From positions 1,178,001 to 1,242,000 of the forward strand of contig NZ_JAJOMY010000001.1 in the NCBI RefSeq assembly GCF_024699945.1: 64,000 nucleotides of DNA. Direction: 5' to 3'. Under the pieces are notes generated by a model. That model did no database searches. It was not told the DNA's origin and was given only the letters and a program-made list of their open reading frames with translations. Made by a program: the position numbers and the translations under genes. Source of the stretch: Phenylobacterium sp. J426 (lineage in GTDB: Bacteria; Pseudomonadota; Alphaproteobacteria; Caulobacterales; Caulobacteraceae). Shown in pieces: positions 1 through 9,236 of the stretch (its first letter is position 1; every line of letters begins with the position of its first letter).

Positions 1-516
1 GGCTCGGCGGCGAGCCGGATGTTGGACGCCGTCGGCGACGGCGCGCCCGTCTGCGTGACGGTCAGCTTCCTGGACGGCCTGATCGTCGGCCGCTCTGGCA
101 TCACCCACTCGGTCAACTACCGTTCGGTCATGGCCTATGGCACGGCTCGCGTGGTCGCTGATCCGACAGCCAAGCGCGCGGCCATGGAGGCCTTCATCGA
201 CCGGCTGTACGCGGGGCGGAACGTCAAGCTGCGCCCCACGACGGACGCCGAGCTCGCCGCCATCACCCTTGTCGCGATGAAAATCGAGGAGGCCTCGGCG
301 AAGATGAAGGCCACGGCCCCCGCCGAGCTGCCGGCCGACGAAGGCTGGACGGCCTGGTCCGGCGTGCTGCCCGTCGAGACCCGCATCGGTCCGGCGATCG
401 CCGAACCTCGGGAAGGCCCACGCACGGACGACCTTTCGCCCTACGGCCCCGGCGTGCGGCTCGACGAAGCGCTCACTCGGGCTTGCCGGTCTCCACGTAG
501 CGCGCGAAACGCCTGA
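1..516 (+). CDS. Pyridoxamine 5'-phosphate oxidase-family FMN-binding protein, 5' end missing
   Basis: The frame is open from base 1 (GSAASRML...), so the N-terminus lies outside the window; about 171 codons remain. Motifs such as VCVTVSFLDGL, NYRSVMAYGTARVV and the late segment W-SGVLPVETRIG match the split-barrel flavin-nucleotide-binding family related to PNPOx. Family members bind FMN and act as cytoplasmic oxidoreductases or flavin-binding proteins; the substrate cannot be read from sequence. The last 44 bases overlap the convergent gene on the minus strand. Its C-terminus beyond the family core is Arg-rich and low in information. Family assignment is firm, function is not. Confidence 0.8.
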   Translation, partial: GSAASRMLDAVGDGAPVCVTVSFLDGLIVGRSGITHSVNYRSVMAYGTARVVADPTAKRAAMEAFIDRLYAGRNVKLRPTTDAELAAITLVAMKIEEASAKMKATAPAELPADEGWTAWSGVLPVETRIGPAIAEPREGPRTDDLSPYGPGVRLDEALTRACRSPRSARNA

Positions 517-1000
517 AGCCTTCGCCCATGACACCGTCGGCGGCGGGCGCGAGCGTCGTCACGAAGTCCCGGGCGCCGGCGACGTTGTAGGTCATCACCA
601 CCTCCGTGCCGCCGGCGTTCGGCTTGAGATCGAAGGCCCAGGCCGCGCCGACGCCCTCGTCCTGCAGCGGCCCGAGCGCCGCCGCGACGCGCACCTGCTT
701 GTTGGGGATCACCAGCTCGACGACCCCGTGGCGCACGCCGCCCCCGCCGGGCAGGGCCTCGCAGTAGCAGGCGTTGGCGGCGAGCGGCATCGAGAGGTTC
801 GACGCCTGGCCGGAATAGGTGTGCGCAGGGCTCCACCATCGGTCGATCTCGCCGATCGCCCTGAACACCTTCTCGGGCGATGCGGCCACCTTGGCCGTAT
901 ATTTGAGCCGGAAGCCATAGCTCCCCTTGTCGACCACCTCGGCCGAGGCGGCGCCGCCGAAGCTCAGCGCCGCAAGGAAGGCCAGGAGTGCGTTTCTCAT
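473..1000 (-). CDS. Exported SRPBCC (START-like) family protein
   Basis: The 175-residue product begins with a signal peptide (MRNALLAFLAALSFGGAASA, cleavage expected after ASA). The mature part has the START/polyketide-cyclase pattern: an early VAASPEKVFRAI helix-strand, then IDRWWSPAHTYSG, and a late helix with GFRRFARYVETGKPE. These helix-grip proteins bind hydrophobic ligands in a cavity; the ligand is unknown here, and periplasmic export is unusual for the family. It starts 14 bases after murI on the same strand, so the two are probably co-transcribed. Its 3' end overlaps the convergent FMN-binding gene by 44 bases. Confidence 0.75.
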   Translation of the reverse strand: MRNALLAFLAALSFGGAASAEVVDKGSYGFRLKYTAKVAASPEKVFRAIGEIDRWWSPAHTYSGQASNLSMPLAANACYCEALPGGGGVRHGVVELVIPNKQVRVAAALGPLQDEGVGAAWAFDLKPNAGGTEVVMTYNVAGARDFVTTLAPAADGVMGEGFRRFARYVETGKPE

Positions 1001-1014
1001 CGTAAGCCCCCGGT

Positions 1015-1866
1015 TCAGGCCGGCTCGAAGCTTAGCGGCGCTCCCCAGAAGGTCTCAACCAGACTGTGCTGTGCGCCAGGCTTGCCGGTCGTCAGGAAGC
1101 GCCGACCGCCGCCGCGCCCGGCGTCGAACTCCGGATGCCGTTCCATGTAGCGCGCCAGCGCGTCGGCTGTGGCTTCCGGCTGGCGGATCAGCGGCGTGCC
1201 GGGCGGCAGGGCCTCCTGGAAGAGGTCGGCGGTGATTTCGTAGTGGGTGCAGCCCAGGATCGCCCGGTCCGGCGCGCGGCCAATGCGGGTGGTCAGCGCC
1301 TTCACATGGCCCTGGATCACCGCCGCGAGCTCGTCCCGCGAGGCGCCGCTCTCGATCATCCGCGCCAGCTCCGGGCACGGCTCGGAGAAGACGGCGACGT
1401 CCTGGCGGCGCTTGTCGATCTCGATCTCGTAGACCCTGCTGTTCGCCGTGGCCGGCGTCGAGAAGATGCCGAGGATGTCCAGCTTCTCGATCTTGTCGCC
1501 GCGGCGCTCGGCCTCGTGCTCCCAGGGCAGCCCGGTGGCCGCCTCGATGGTGGGCACCACGATCCCCAAGACGTTCACGGGCCGGCCCAGCGCCTTTCGA
1601 TAGCCGGGCAGCCAGGTCTGCTGCAGCCGCCGCAGCGCGACGCTGGCGGCGGTGTTGCAGGCCAGCACGACCACGTCGCAGCCTTCTTCGAACAGCCGGA
1701 TGCAGCCGGCCTTCGTCAGCTCGACGATCTCCTCGCCGGGCCGGCCGCCGTAGGGAGCGTTGGCCTGGTCGGCCAGATAGAAGAAGTCGGCGTCGGGGAA
1801 GCGCTCCACGAGCCTGTGATGGACGGTCAGACCGCCCACGCCGGAGTCGAATACGCCGATGGCCAT
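1015..1866 (-). CDS. murI: Glutamate racemase
   Basis: MurI converts L-glutamate to D-glutamate for peptidoglycan precursors in the cytoplasm. The 283-residue product shows the N-terminal signature GVFDSGVGGLTV and both catalytic cysteines: Cys70 in VVLACNTAAS and Cys206 in ILGCTHYE. ADQANAPYGGRP is the usual substrate-pocket segment. Length is normal for the family. The ATG at 1866 is the natural start because the signature begins five residues later. It heads a two-gene unit with the exported SRPBCC protein and is divergent from the M3 peptidase across a 148-base gap that presumably holds both promoters. Confidence 0.96.
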   Translation of the reverse strand: MAIGVFDSGVGGLTVHHRLVERFPDADFFYLADQANAPYGGRPGEEIVELTKAGCIRLFEEGCDVVVLACNTAASVALRRLQQTWLPGYRKALGRPVNVLGIVVPTIEAATGLPWEHEAERRGDKIEKLDILGIFSTPATANSRVYEIEIDKRRQDVAVFSEPCPELARMIESGASRDELAAVIQGHVKALTTRIGRAPDRAILGCTHYEITADLFQEALPPGTPLIRQPEATADALARYMERHPEFDAGRGGGRRFLTTGKPGAQHSLVETFWGAPLSFEPA

Positions 1867-2014
1867 GCCCGCTGCTTAGACTGCGTCCCGCCCGGCCGCT
1901 AGACGGCCTGAGCGGCCCTGCGAAAACGGTGGCCACATCAAGCCAGGGTCACGTGACGTTCAGGCGCGTTCCTGCTTAACCTCCGGCCCAAAGTTCGATC
2001 CGCTCGGAGACCCC

Positions 2015-4137
2015 ATGCGCCGCCGCACCTTTCTGGCCGCCTCGTCCGCCCTCGTCGCCACCACCACGCTGCCCGTCACCGTCCTCGCCCAGGGCGCCAA
2101 TCCCGTGTCGGCCGAATGGACGGGCCCCTTCGGCGGCGTGCCGGCTTTCGACAAGGTGCGCGTCGAGCACTTCAAGCCGGCGCTGGAAGCCGGCATGGCG
2201 GCCGAGTGGGCCGAGGTCGAGGCCATCGCCAACAACCCGCAGCCGGCGACCTTCGACAACACCATCGCAGCCATGGAGCGCAGCGGCGCGGCCCTCGACC
2301 GGGCTCAGACCATCTACGGCATCTGGGTCGCCACGCTGTCTACGCCCGAACTTCGGGCGATCGACAAGGAGATGCAGCCGAAGCTCGCCGCCCATAACGA
2401 CCGCATCCTGCAGAACGCCAAGCTCTTCCAACGCATCGACGCCGTCTATCAGCAGCGTTCGAAGCTGAAGCTGACGCCCGAGCAGGACCGGCTCGTCTGG
2501 CTGCGCTGGAACACCTTCGTGCGCAACGGCGCCAAGCTGGACGCCGCCGCCAAGGCCCGCGTGGCGGCGATCAACAGCGAACTGGCGACCGCCTTCACCG
2601 CCTTCAGCCAGAACCTTCTGCACGACGAGAACGAGTACGACCTCTATCTGAAGGAGGCCGACCTCGCCGGCCTGCCCGCCGACGTCCGCGCCGCGATGGG
2701 CTCGGCCGCCAAGGGCAAGGGCCGCGACGGCGAGTACGTGATCGTCAACACCCGCTCGTCGGTCGACCCGTTCCTCACCTATTCCGAACGGCGCGACCTG
2801 CGCGAGAAGGTCTGGAAGACGTTCTACAGCCGGGGCGACAACGGCGACGCCCATGACAACAACGCGCTCATCAAGAAGATTCTGAAGCTGCGGGCCGAGC
2901 GCGCCAAGCTGTTCGGATATCCAACCCATGCGCACTGGCGCCTCGCCAACAACTCCATGGCCGAGACGCCGCAGGCGGGCATGGAGCTGATGGAGCGCGT
3001 CTGGCCGTTCGCCGTGGCCCGCGTGAAGGAGGAGGTGGCCGAGATGCAGGCCATCGCCGACAAGGAGAAGGCGAAGATCAGGATCGCCCCCTGGGACTAC
3101 CGCTTCTACGCCGAGAAGGTCCGCAAGGCGCGCTACGACCTCGATATGAACGAGGTGAAGCCGTACCTGCAGCTCGAGAAGCTGCGCGAGGGCATGTTCT
3201 GGGCCGCAGGCGAACTCTACGGCTTCAGCTTCACGCCGGTGACCGACGTCCCCGTCCAGCACTCGGACGTGCGCGTCTGGGAGGTGAAGCGCGGCCCCGA
3301 GCACATCGGCCTCTGGTACTTCGACCCCCTACGCCCGCACCGGCAAGCGCTCGGGCGCCTGGATGAACGCCTATCGCACGCAGGAGACCTTCGACGGCAA
3401 GGTTACAACGATCGTTTCGAACAACTCGAACTTCGTGAAGGGCGCGCTGGGCGAGGCGGTGCTGATCTCCTGGGACGACGCAGAGACCATGTTCCACGAG
3501 TTCGGCCACGCCCTGCATGGCCTGAACTCCGCGGTGAGCTATCCGTCGGTGTCGGGCACGCGGGTGTTCCGTGACTACGTCGAGTTCCCCTCGACGGTGA
3601 ACGAGTCCTGGCTGCGGACGCCGCAGGTGCTGAACCGCTTCGCCCTGCACCATCAGACCGGCAAGCCGATCCCGGCCGAGCTCGTCGCCAAGATCGAGCA
3701 GGCGTCCACCTTCCGCCAGGGCTTCGACGTCACCGAGTTCCTGGCCTCGGCGCTGATCGACATGAAGCTGCACCTCGCCGGCGACGCCGACATCGATCCG
3801 GACGCCTTCGAGCGCGAGGAGCTGGCCAAGCTCGGCATGCCGGCCGAGCTGCCGATGCGCCACCGCACGCCGCAATTCGGGCACATCTTCGCGTCGGACG
3901 GCTATTCGGCCGGCTACTACTCGTACCTGTGGTCCGAGGTGATCGCGCTCGACGCCGTGGAAGCCTTCCGCGAGAGCGCCCGGCGGGCTCTACGACAAGG
4001 CCGTGGCCAAGCGGCTGCACGACAACGTCATGAGCGTCGGCAACTCGATCCATCCCCGGGACGGCTACCGCAAGTTCCGCGGTCGCGACCCGGACGTGAA
4101 GGCCTACCTGAAGGACAAGGGGTTCCCGACCACCTAG
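2015..4137 (+). CDS. M3-family (Dcp/oligopeptidase A-like) zinc metallopeptidase, two frame breaks
   Basis: After correcting two one-base insertions this is a 706-residue M3 peptidase, the normal length. The zinc motif HEFGH falls at about residue 494 within ETMFHEFGHALHG. The N-terminus MRRRTFLAASSALV looks like a twin-arginine signal, so the enzyme probably trims peptides in the periplasm, as Dcp-type enzymes do. The first break is an extra C in the run at 3325-3329 (LWYFDP should continue YARTGKRSGAW). The second is an extra C near 3981 (AFRESA should continue GGLYDKAVAKRL). The stop shares a CTAG with the convergent DUF4345 gene. Both breaks look like sequence errors because everything downstream stays conserved. 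Confidence 0.9.
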
Positions 4138-4505
4138 GCGGCGGTCAGGCGCCGCTCCGCGCGCTCACGCCAGAGCGCGAGCAGCGGCGTCACCGTCAGC
4201 TCCATCATCAGCGGCAGGATCGCAGACCCTGCGAGCTCACCGGCTTGGATCGTCGCCGCCAGCCGCGCGAGCCCACCCAGCACGACGATCGGCGCCAGCG
4301 TCCGATAGACGGCGCCCCGGCGCTCCAGCGTCGGGATCGTCCACCAGAACGTCAGCCCGATCCCGAGCAGCAAGCCGGAGAGATAGCGGAAGTGGCCGCT
4401 GTCGCTGAGCCGGCCCAGCACGCCCATGCCGCCGCCATAGACCGGCACGATCCCGGCGACCGCTACGGCGAGCTGCAGCAGGCGGCGTTCCAAAGCTGGC
4501 GTCAC
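4134..4505 (-). CDS. DUF4345-like small membrane protein
   Basis: A 123-residue integral membrane protein with about four hydrophobic segments: LLQLAVAVAGIVPVYGGG, YLSGLLLGIGLTFWW, LAPIVVLGGLARLAA and a final one near MMELTVTPLLAL. The pattern GHFRYLSGLLLGIGL is typical of DUF4345 proteins, whose function is unknown. The start is the GTG at 4505, which overlaps the ogt stop as GTGA. A longer reading from 4631 would lie inside ogt and is Arg-rich noise. It is translationally coupled to ogt, and its stop interlocks with the M3 peptidase stop. Confidence 0.75.
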   Translation of the reverse strand: MTPALERRLLQLAVAVAGIVPVYGGGMGVLGRLSDSGHFRYLSGLLLGIGLTFWWTIPTLERRGAVYRTLAPIVVLGGLARLAATIQAGELAGSAILPLMMELTVTPLLALWRERAERRLTAA

Positions 4506-5038
4506 GCGAACAGGTCCCCCTGGGCGGCGGCCTTCGCGCCCTCGATCGCCAGCAGTCTTAGCTTGGTGTTGACCCCGCCGCGCGCGGAAAAGCCGCCCGG
4601 CTTGCCGCCGGCCGCCGTCACCCGGTGGCACGGCACCACGATCGGCCAGGGGTTCTTGCCCAGCGCCTCGCCGACGTCGCGCGCCAGCAGCTTGTCGCCC
4701 AGCTTCTCGGCGATCTCGCCATAGGTGAGCGTCTCGCCGGCGGGGATGGCGCGGGCGATCTCATAGACCCGGGCGTGAAACTCCGGCGTTCGCGACAGGT
4801 CCAGCGGCGCGGCCGACAAGTCGGCCTTCTCGCCGCGCATCAGCGCCTGGATGCCCGCGATCGTCGGCCGCAGCGACCCCGGCGGCTCAGCCTCCACACT
4901 ATCGGGGAAGCGCCGCAGGAAGCCCCGCCGCGCGGTCTCGGCCTCGCGTTCCGGCAGGTGGCAGGCGACGAGGCCGGCTTCGTTCCAGGCGATGCCGGCG
5001 ACGCCGATGGCGGTCTCGAACAGGGCGTATTCGGTCAT
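4502..5038 (-). CDS. ogt: Methylated-DNA--protein-cysteine methyltransferase
   Basis: This enzyme removes O6-alkyl groups from guanine by transferring them irreversibly to its own cysteine. The acceptor motif PIVVPCHRV is present, followed by GGFSARGGVNTKLRLL, and the DNA-binding helix region is IPAGETLTYGEIAEKLG. At 178 residues it has the short N-terminal domain of Ogt and lacks the metal-binding Ada domain. It is the first gene of a two-gene unit with the DUF4345 membrane protein (GTGA overlap). No Ada box or other damage-responsive signal is obvious upstream. Confidence 0.94.
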   Translation of the reverse strand: MTEYALFETAIGVAGIAWNEAGLVACHLPEREAETARRGFLRRFPDSVEAEPPGSLRPTIAGIQALMRGEKADLSAAPLDLSRTPEFHARVYEIARAIPAGETLTYGEIAEKLGDKLLARDVGEALGKNPWPIVVPCHRVTAAGGKPGGFSARGGVNTKLRLLAIEGAKAAAQGDLFA

Positions 5039-5093
5039 GCCGAAAAGATAGCCGCGTTCCCCGATCGTCGCTGGCGGCTTTCGGACATTGAGC

Positions 5094-6293
5094 CTACTCG
5101 GCGGCGGAGACCGTCGCGGGCGACTCCACCGTCAGCGGCATGCGGCACGTGAAGCAGGTCTCCTTCGCGTCCGACCGGACGCTGAGCGTCCCGCCATGGG
5201 CGCGGGCGACCTCCGAAGCGATCCATAGACCCAGACCCAGGCCGCGCGACCCCAGGTCCGTGCGCTTGAACGGCTGGAACAGCTTCGCCTGCGCCGTGCG
5301 CGGAATGGGCGGCCCTCCGTTGGTGACGCTGATCTCGAAATCGCGACCTCGGGTCACGGCGCGCACGACGATCGGCTGGTCCGGGGCTCCATGGGTCAGC
5401 GCGTTCCCAAGCAGGTTGGACAGCAGCTGGGCCACCCGGCGGCTGTCGGCCTCGATCGGATGCGCGATGGCGATCTCCGTGCGGATTTCCTGGTGCGGAT
5501 AGGCCAGCGCCAGCTCGGCGACGACCTGTCTCAGGGCCTCTGCAAGCTTCGGGTCGCGCGTCCGTTCGACCGCGAAGCCCCCGCCGAGGCGGCCTCGGGC
5601 GAGGTCGAGCACATTGTCGATCAGCCCCGCCATCCGCTGCACGCTGCCGTCGACGGCGTCCAGCAGCGTCTTCGCCCGATCCTGCAGCTCGGTCTTGCGG
5701 ATCAGCCGGGCGGCAGACTGAACGGACGCCAGCGGGTTGCGCAGGTCGTGACCGAGCACGGCGATGAACTGCTCGCGCAGTTCGGCCGTCTCCCGCTCGC
5801 TCATCAGCGCCTCACGGCTGCGCTCAAGACGACCGCACGCCGCCAGGTGCGCGCCGATCAGTTCGGCGAACAACTCGAACAGCGGCAAGGCCGTCGAGCC
5901 CTTCAGCTTGGCCGGCTTCGGATCGATGGCGCAGAGGGTGCCGAAGAACTCGCCCTCGTGGCAGATCGGCACGGAAATGTAGCTGCGGAAGCCATACATC
6001 GCGGGCGTCCGGTGCGTCCGGTAGGCGGGATCGGCCGGCACGTCGTCGATGACCACCGGCTCGCCATGGCCGCGGATCTCATTGCAGATCGTGGTGACGA
6101 GATCGAGCTCGCCGCCAGGCTCCAGCCCGAAGGCGATCTCATCGCGCACAGCCAAGGCGACCCAGCGGGATTCGGTGACGCGCGCCACGGCGGCGAAGCC
6201 CATGCCGGTCGAGCGACAGACCACTTCCAGCAGCTTCGGGACGGCGTCTATGACGGCGAGGGTCGCGACATCGTCCCCTATCGTGCGCGACAT
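5094..6293 (-). CDS. GAF-domain sensor histidine kinase
   Basis: The 399-residue soluble kinase has an N-terminal GAF domain (about residues 20-155, with ICHEGEFFGTLCAID near its end). A HisKA domain follows with the H-box GHDLRNPLAS. The ATPase domain shows SNLLGNALTHG (N box), VTNGGPP (G1) and GLGLGLWIASEVA (G2). There is no transmembrane segment, so it probably senses a cytoplasmic cue. The ATG at 6293 is chosen because GGAG lies seven bases upstream; a longer in-frame start at 6383 lacks this and lacks family similarity. There is no adjacent response regulator, so its partner is unknown. Confidence 0.88.
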   Translation of the reverse strand: MSRTIGDDVATLAVIDAVPKLLEVVCRSTGMGFAAVARVTESRWVALAVRDEIAFGLEPGGELDLVTTICNEIRGHGEPVVIDDVPADPAYRTHRTPAMYGFRSYISVPICHEGEFFGTLCAIDPKPAKLKGSTALPLFELFAELIGAHLAACGRLERSREALMSERETAELREQFIAVLGHDLRNPLASVQSAARLIRKTELQDRAKTLLDAVDGSVQRMAGLIDNVLDLARGRLGGGFAVERTRDPKLAEALRQVVAELALAYPHQEIRTEIAIAHPIEADSRRVAQLLSNLLGNALTHGAPDQPIVVRAVTRGRDFEISVTNGGPPIPRTAQAKLFQPFKRTDLGSRGLGLGLWIASEVARAHGGTLSVRSDAKETCFTCRMPLTVESPATVSAAE

Positions 6294-6629
6294 GATGAAG
6301 CTCCGGATGTCGGCGGGGGCTGCGATTCTTAGGCCACGAAGGGCTGCCGGAGTCACGGCCTCTCTCGGCCCAAAGGCGTCCAAAACCGCCAGTTCCTTGA
6401 CTCGGACTTACCCACAGGCGCATAAGCGCGCCCTTCCGGCCCTGATCTCGGTCAGCGCCCTCTACCGCCACGACCCCCAGGACCTATCTGGGACGAGGGC
6501 GGCGAGGCCCCCCGTCGACGCAATCGTCCACGGGGGCTGATTGCGTTTGGGGCCCGCGTTCTCGCTGAAGCGACAACGCAAGGAAGCAAAAGCGGGCAAT
6601 TCGCAGCTGCGAATTGCCATGGAGTTCGA
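6294..6629. other. 336-base intergenic region upstream of ffh with several inverted repeats
   Basis: This is the only gene-free stretch above 300 bases. It lies between the divergent GAF kinase and ffh. I see no convincing coding frame, tRNA or SRP RNA signature. It holds a stem of CCCCCGT (6509-6515) and ACGGGGG (6530-6536) with CGCAATC (6519-6525) paired to GATTGCG (6539-6545) in an interleaved arrangement. It ends with a perfect 24-base palindrome immediately before the ffh ribosome-binding site. Promoters for both genes must lie here, but I cannot fix them. Confidence 0.6.
6595..6618. promoter_or_regulatory. Perfect 24-base palindrome directly upstream of ffh
   Basis: The left half GGCAATTCGCAG (6595-6606) is the exact reverse complement of the right half CTGCGAATTGCC (6607-6618). 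It ends two bases before the Shine-Dalgarno GGAG (6621-6624) of ffh. As DNA it could be a dimeric repressor site. As RNA it could form a roughly ten-pair hairpin that sits against the ribosome-binding site. Which of these applies cannot be decided from one sequence. Confidence 0.6.
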
Positions 6630-8157
6630 ATGTTCGACGCGCTTTCTGATCGGCTGACAACCGTCTTTGACCGGCTTTCCGGTCGCGGCGTGCTGTCCGA
6701 GAAGGACATCGACGAGGCGATGCGCGAGGTGCGCGTGGCCCTGCTCGAGGCCGACGTCGCCCTGCCGGTCGTCCGGCAATTCATCGACAAGGCCAAGGAA
6801 CGCGCCACCGGCGAGGCGGTGATCCGCTCGGTGAAGCCCGCCGACCAGGTGATCAAGATCACCTACGACGGCCTCGTCGAGATGCTGGGCGGCGATGCCG
6901 AGCCGGAAGGCCTGCGCATCTCCTCGAACCCGCCGACGGTCATCCTGATGGCCGGCCTCCAGGGCTCGGGCAAGACCACCACCGCCGGCAAGCTGGCCCT
7001 GCGGCTCCAGAAGGAGCGGAAGAAGGTCCTGCTGGCCTCGCTGGACACCCGTCGTCCGGCCGCCATGGAACAGCTGGCGATGCTGGCGACCCAGGCCGGC
7101 GTCGACAGCCTGCCGATCGTTCCAGGCCAACCCGCGCCCGAGATCGCCAAGCGCGCCATGTCGGCGGCAAAGCTGCAGGGCTACGACATCCTCATCCTCG
7201 ACACCGCCGGCCGCACGACGCTGGACGAGGCGATGATGAGCGAGGCGGCAGAGATCGCGAGGATCTCGAACCCCTCCGAGACCCTGCTCGTCGCCGACGC
7301 CCTGACCGGTCAGGACGCGGTCCGTACCGCCAAGGCCTTCCACGAGCGCCTTCCCCTGACGGGCCTGGTGCTGACCCGCGCAGACGGCGACGGCCGCGGC
7401 GGCGCCTCACTCTCGATGCGCGCCGTCACCGGCCTGCCGATCAAGTTCCTGGGCGTCTCGGAGAAGATCGACGGTCTTGACGTCTTCGACGCCCACCGCG
7501 TGGCCGGCCGCATCCTCGGCCGCGGGGACGTTGTGGCGCTGGTCGAGAAGGCGGCCCAGGACCTCGACATGGCCAAGGCCGAGGCCATGGCCAAGAAGCT
7601 GGCCAAGGGACGCTTCGACCTCGACATGATGGCCGAGCAGCTCAAGCAGATGAAGCGCATGGGCGGCATGGAAGGCCTGATGGGCATGCTGCCCGGCGTC
7701 CAGAAGATGAAGAAGCAGATCTCGGAGTCCGGGATCAGCGACAAGACCTTCGACCGCCAGATCGCGATCATCTCCTCGATGACCAAGGCCGAGCGCGAGA
7801 AGCCCGACATCCTGGCCGCCTCGCGCAAGCGGCGCATCGCAGCCGGCGCCGGCGTCGACGTCGCCGAGGTGAACCGCGTGCTGAAGCAGCACCGGCAGAT
7901 GGCGGACGCCTTCAAGTCGCTGAGCAAGAACGGCGGCAAGGGCTTCGGCCAGATGGCCAAGATGCTCGGCGGCGGCGACATGGACATCGGCAAGATCGCC
8001 CAGATGACCGGCCAGCCGGCCCACGCCCGAGCAGATGGAAGAGATCCAGGCTCAGCTGAAGAACCTGGGCGGCCCGAAGGGCGCGCTCGGCGGCCTCCCC
8101 AAGCTTCCCGGCCTCGGCGGCGGCCTGCCGCCGGGCTTCAACCCCTTCAAGAAATAG
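6630..8157 (+). CDS. ffh: Signal recognition particle protein Ffh, one frame break near the 3' end
   Basis: Ffh binds 4.5S RNA and signal sequences and delivers ribosomes to FtsY at the membrane. The start MFDALSDRLTTVFDRL is the standard N domain. The GTPase P-loop is GLQGSGKTTTAGKL, followed by LDTRRPAAMEQL and the DTAGR motif. The Met-rich M domain contains LKQMKRMGGMEGLMGMLPG. An extra C near 8019 shifts the frame; corrected, the protein reads on through TPEQMEEIQAQLKNLGG to FNPFKK and stops at 8155-8157, giving 508 residues. Ffh is essential, so the break is almost certainly a sequence error. rpsP follows 24 bases later in the usual alphaproteobacterial order. Confidence 0.95.
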
Positions 8158-8181
8158 CTTTCAGACCAAGGACTAGAGAGA

Positions 8182-8709
8182 ATGCTGAAGATCCGTCTCG
8201 CCCGTGGCGGCGCCAAGAAGCGCCCCTACTACTCGATCGTCGTCGCCGACAGCCACTCGCCGCGCGACGGCCGCTTCATCGAGAAGGTGGGCAGCTACAA
8301 CCCGCTGCTGAAGAAGGACGACCCGAACCGCGTCGTGCTGAAGCAGGAGCGCATCCAGGAATGGCTCGCCAAGGGCGCCCAGCCGACCGACCGCGTCGCC
8401 CGTGAACTCGGCAAGCTCGGCCTGGTGAAGTGGGAAGCCGGCAACAACCCGAAGAAGGCCGAGCCGGGCACGAAGGCCAAGGAACGCGCGGAAGAGCGCG
8501 CCCAGCGCGAGGCCGACCGCGCCGCCGCTGCGGCCGAAGCCGCCGCCGCCCCGCCGGCCGAAGAGCCGGCCGCGGAAGAGGCTCCCGCCGCCGAAGCTCC
8601 CGCGGCTGAGGAAGCTCCGGCTGCGGAAGCCGCCGCGGAAGAAGCTCCTGCGGCTGAAGCTCCGGCTGCTGAAGAGGCTCCCGCCGCGGAAGGCGAAGAG
8701 CAAGCCTAA
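8182..8709 (+). CDS. rpsP: 30S ribosomal protein S16 with long Ala/Glu/Pro tail
   Basis: The first 80-odd residues are canonical S16 ([20 protein letters not shown], then [13 protein letters not shown]), a structural protein of the small subunit. At 175 residues it is about twice the usual bacterial length. The extra part is a Lys/Arg/Glu-rich helix ([19 protein letters not shown]) followed by a low-complexity acidic tail built from [15 protein letters not shown] repeats. Similar extensions occur in Caulobacter relatives. The repeats are also visible in the DNA, so tail length may vary between strains. A purine-rich ribosome-binding site (AGAGAGA) precedes the ATG. It is co-transcribed with rimM, 11 bases downstream. 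Confidence 0.96.
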   Translation: MLKIRLARGGAKKRPYYSIVVADSHSPRDGRFIEKVGSYNPLLKKDDPNRVVLKQERIQEWLAKGAQPTDRVARELGKLGLVKWEAGNNPKKAEPGTKAKERAEERAQREADRAAAAAEAAAAPPAEEPAAEEAPAAEAPAAEEAPAAEAAAEEAPAAEAPAAEEAPAAEGEEQA

Positions 8710-8720
8710 GAACCCAAGAG

Positions 8721-9236
8721 ATGGGCGACAGCCTCATCCTGGTCGGCCGCGTCGCGGGCGCCTTCGGCGTCCGCGGCGAGGTCCGCATAACCAGCTTCAC
8801 GGCCGAAGCCTCGGCCCTGCTGGACTACCGCGATCTGAAGCGCGAGGACGGCGCTCCGGCGCTCACCTTGACCTCGGGCCGTCCTGCGAAGGGCGGCCTT
8901 GTCGTCCGCGCCGCCGAGGTCGAAACCCGCGAACAGGCCGAGGCGCTGCGCGGGCTGAAGCTCTTCGTCCCGCGCGAGGCCTTGCCCGCGCCCGACGAGG
9001 ACGAGTTCTACATCACCGATCTGATCGGACTTGCCGTGGTCGACCCAGAGGGCGCGCCCCTCGGGACCATCAAGAACGTCCACGACTTCGGAGCCGGCGA
9101 CCTGCTCGAGGTCCAGCCGCCGCAGGGCGCCAGCTGGTACCTCCCCTTCACCCGCGAGGCCGTGCCCGAGGTGAAGCTGGCCGACGGCGTCCTGGTCGGC
9201 GTGAAGCCCGCCGAGGCCGAAGAGGCGGAAGACTAG
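8721..9236 (+). CDS. rimM: Ribosome maturation factor RimM
   Basis: RimM assists late assembly of the 30S head and binds S19. The 171-residue product has the N-terminal barrel signature LVGRVAGAFGVRGEVRI. The PRC-barrel follows with DEFYITDLIGLAVV and the characteristic LLEVQ and WYLPFTREAVPEV segments. A short acidic tail closes it. It sits between rpsP and trmD in the conserved block, but two thioesterase genes on the opposite strand separate it from trmD. Its stop shares a CTAG with the convergent tesB. Confidence 0.95.
   Translation: MGDSLILVGRVAGAFGVRGEVRITSFTAEASALLDYRDLKREDGAPALTLTSGRPAKGGLVVRAAEVETREQAEALRGLKLFVPREALPAPDEDEFYITDLIGLAVVDPEGAPLGTIKNVHDFGAGDLLEVQPPQGASWYLPFTREAVPEVKLADGVLVGVKPAEAEEAED

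Noticed and set aside
6540..6600. Possible 4.5S/SRP RNA upstream of ffh, prompted by an AAGGAAGCAAAAG stretch
   Set aside because: The conserved apical loop signature of SRP RNA and its pairing partner are absent, and the flanks do not fold into the long SRP hairpin.
8000..8157. Programmed frameshifting in ffh
   Set aside because: There is no slippery heptamer with downstream structure, and the break is the same kind of one-base C-run indel seen in many other genes of the window.
8520..8706. Repeat array in rpsP as a possible CRISPR or satellite
   Set aside because: The repeats are short, imperfect and in frame, coding for the Ala/Glu/Pro tail; there are no spacers.
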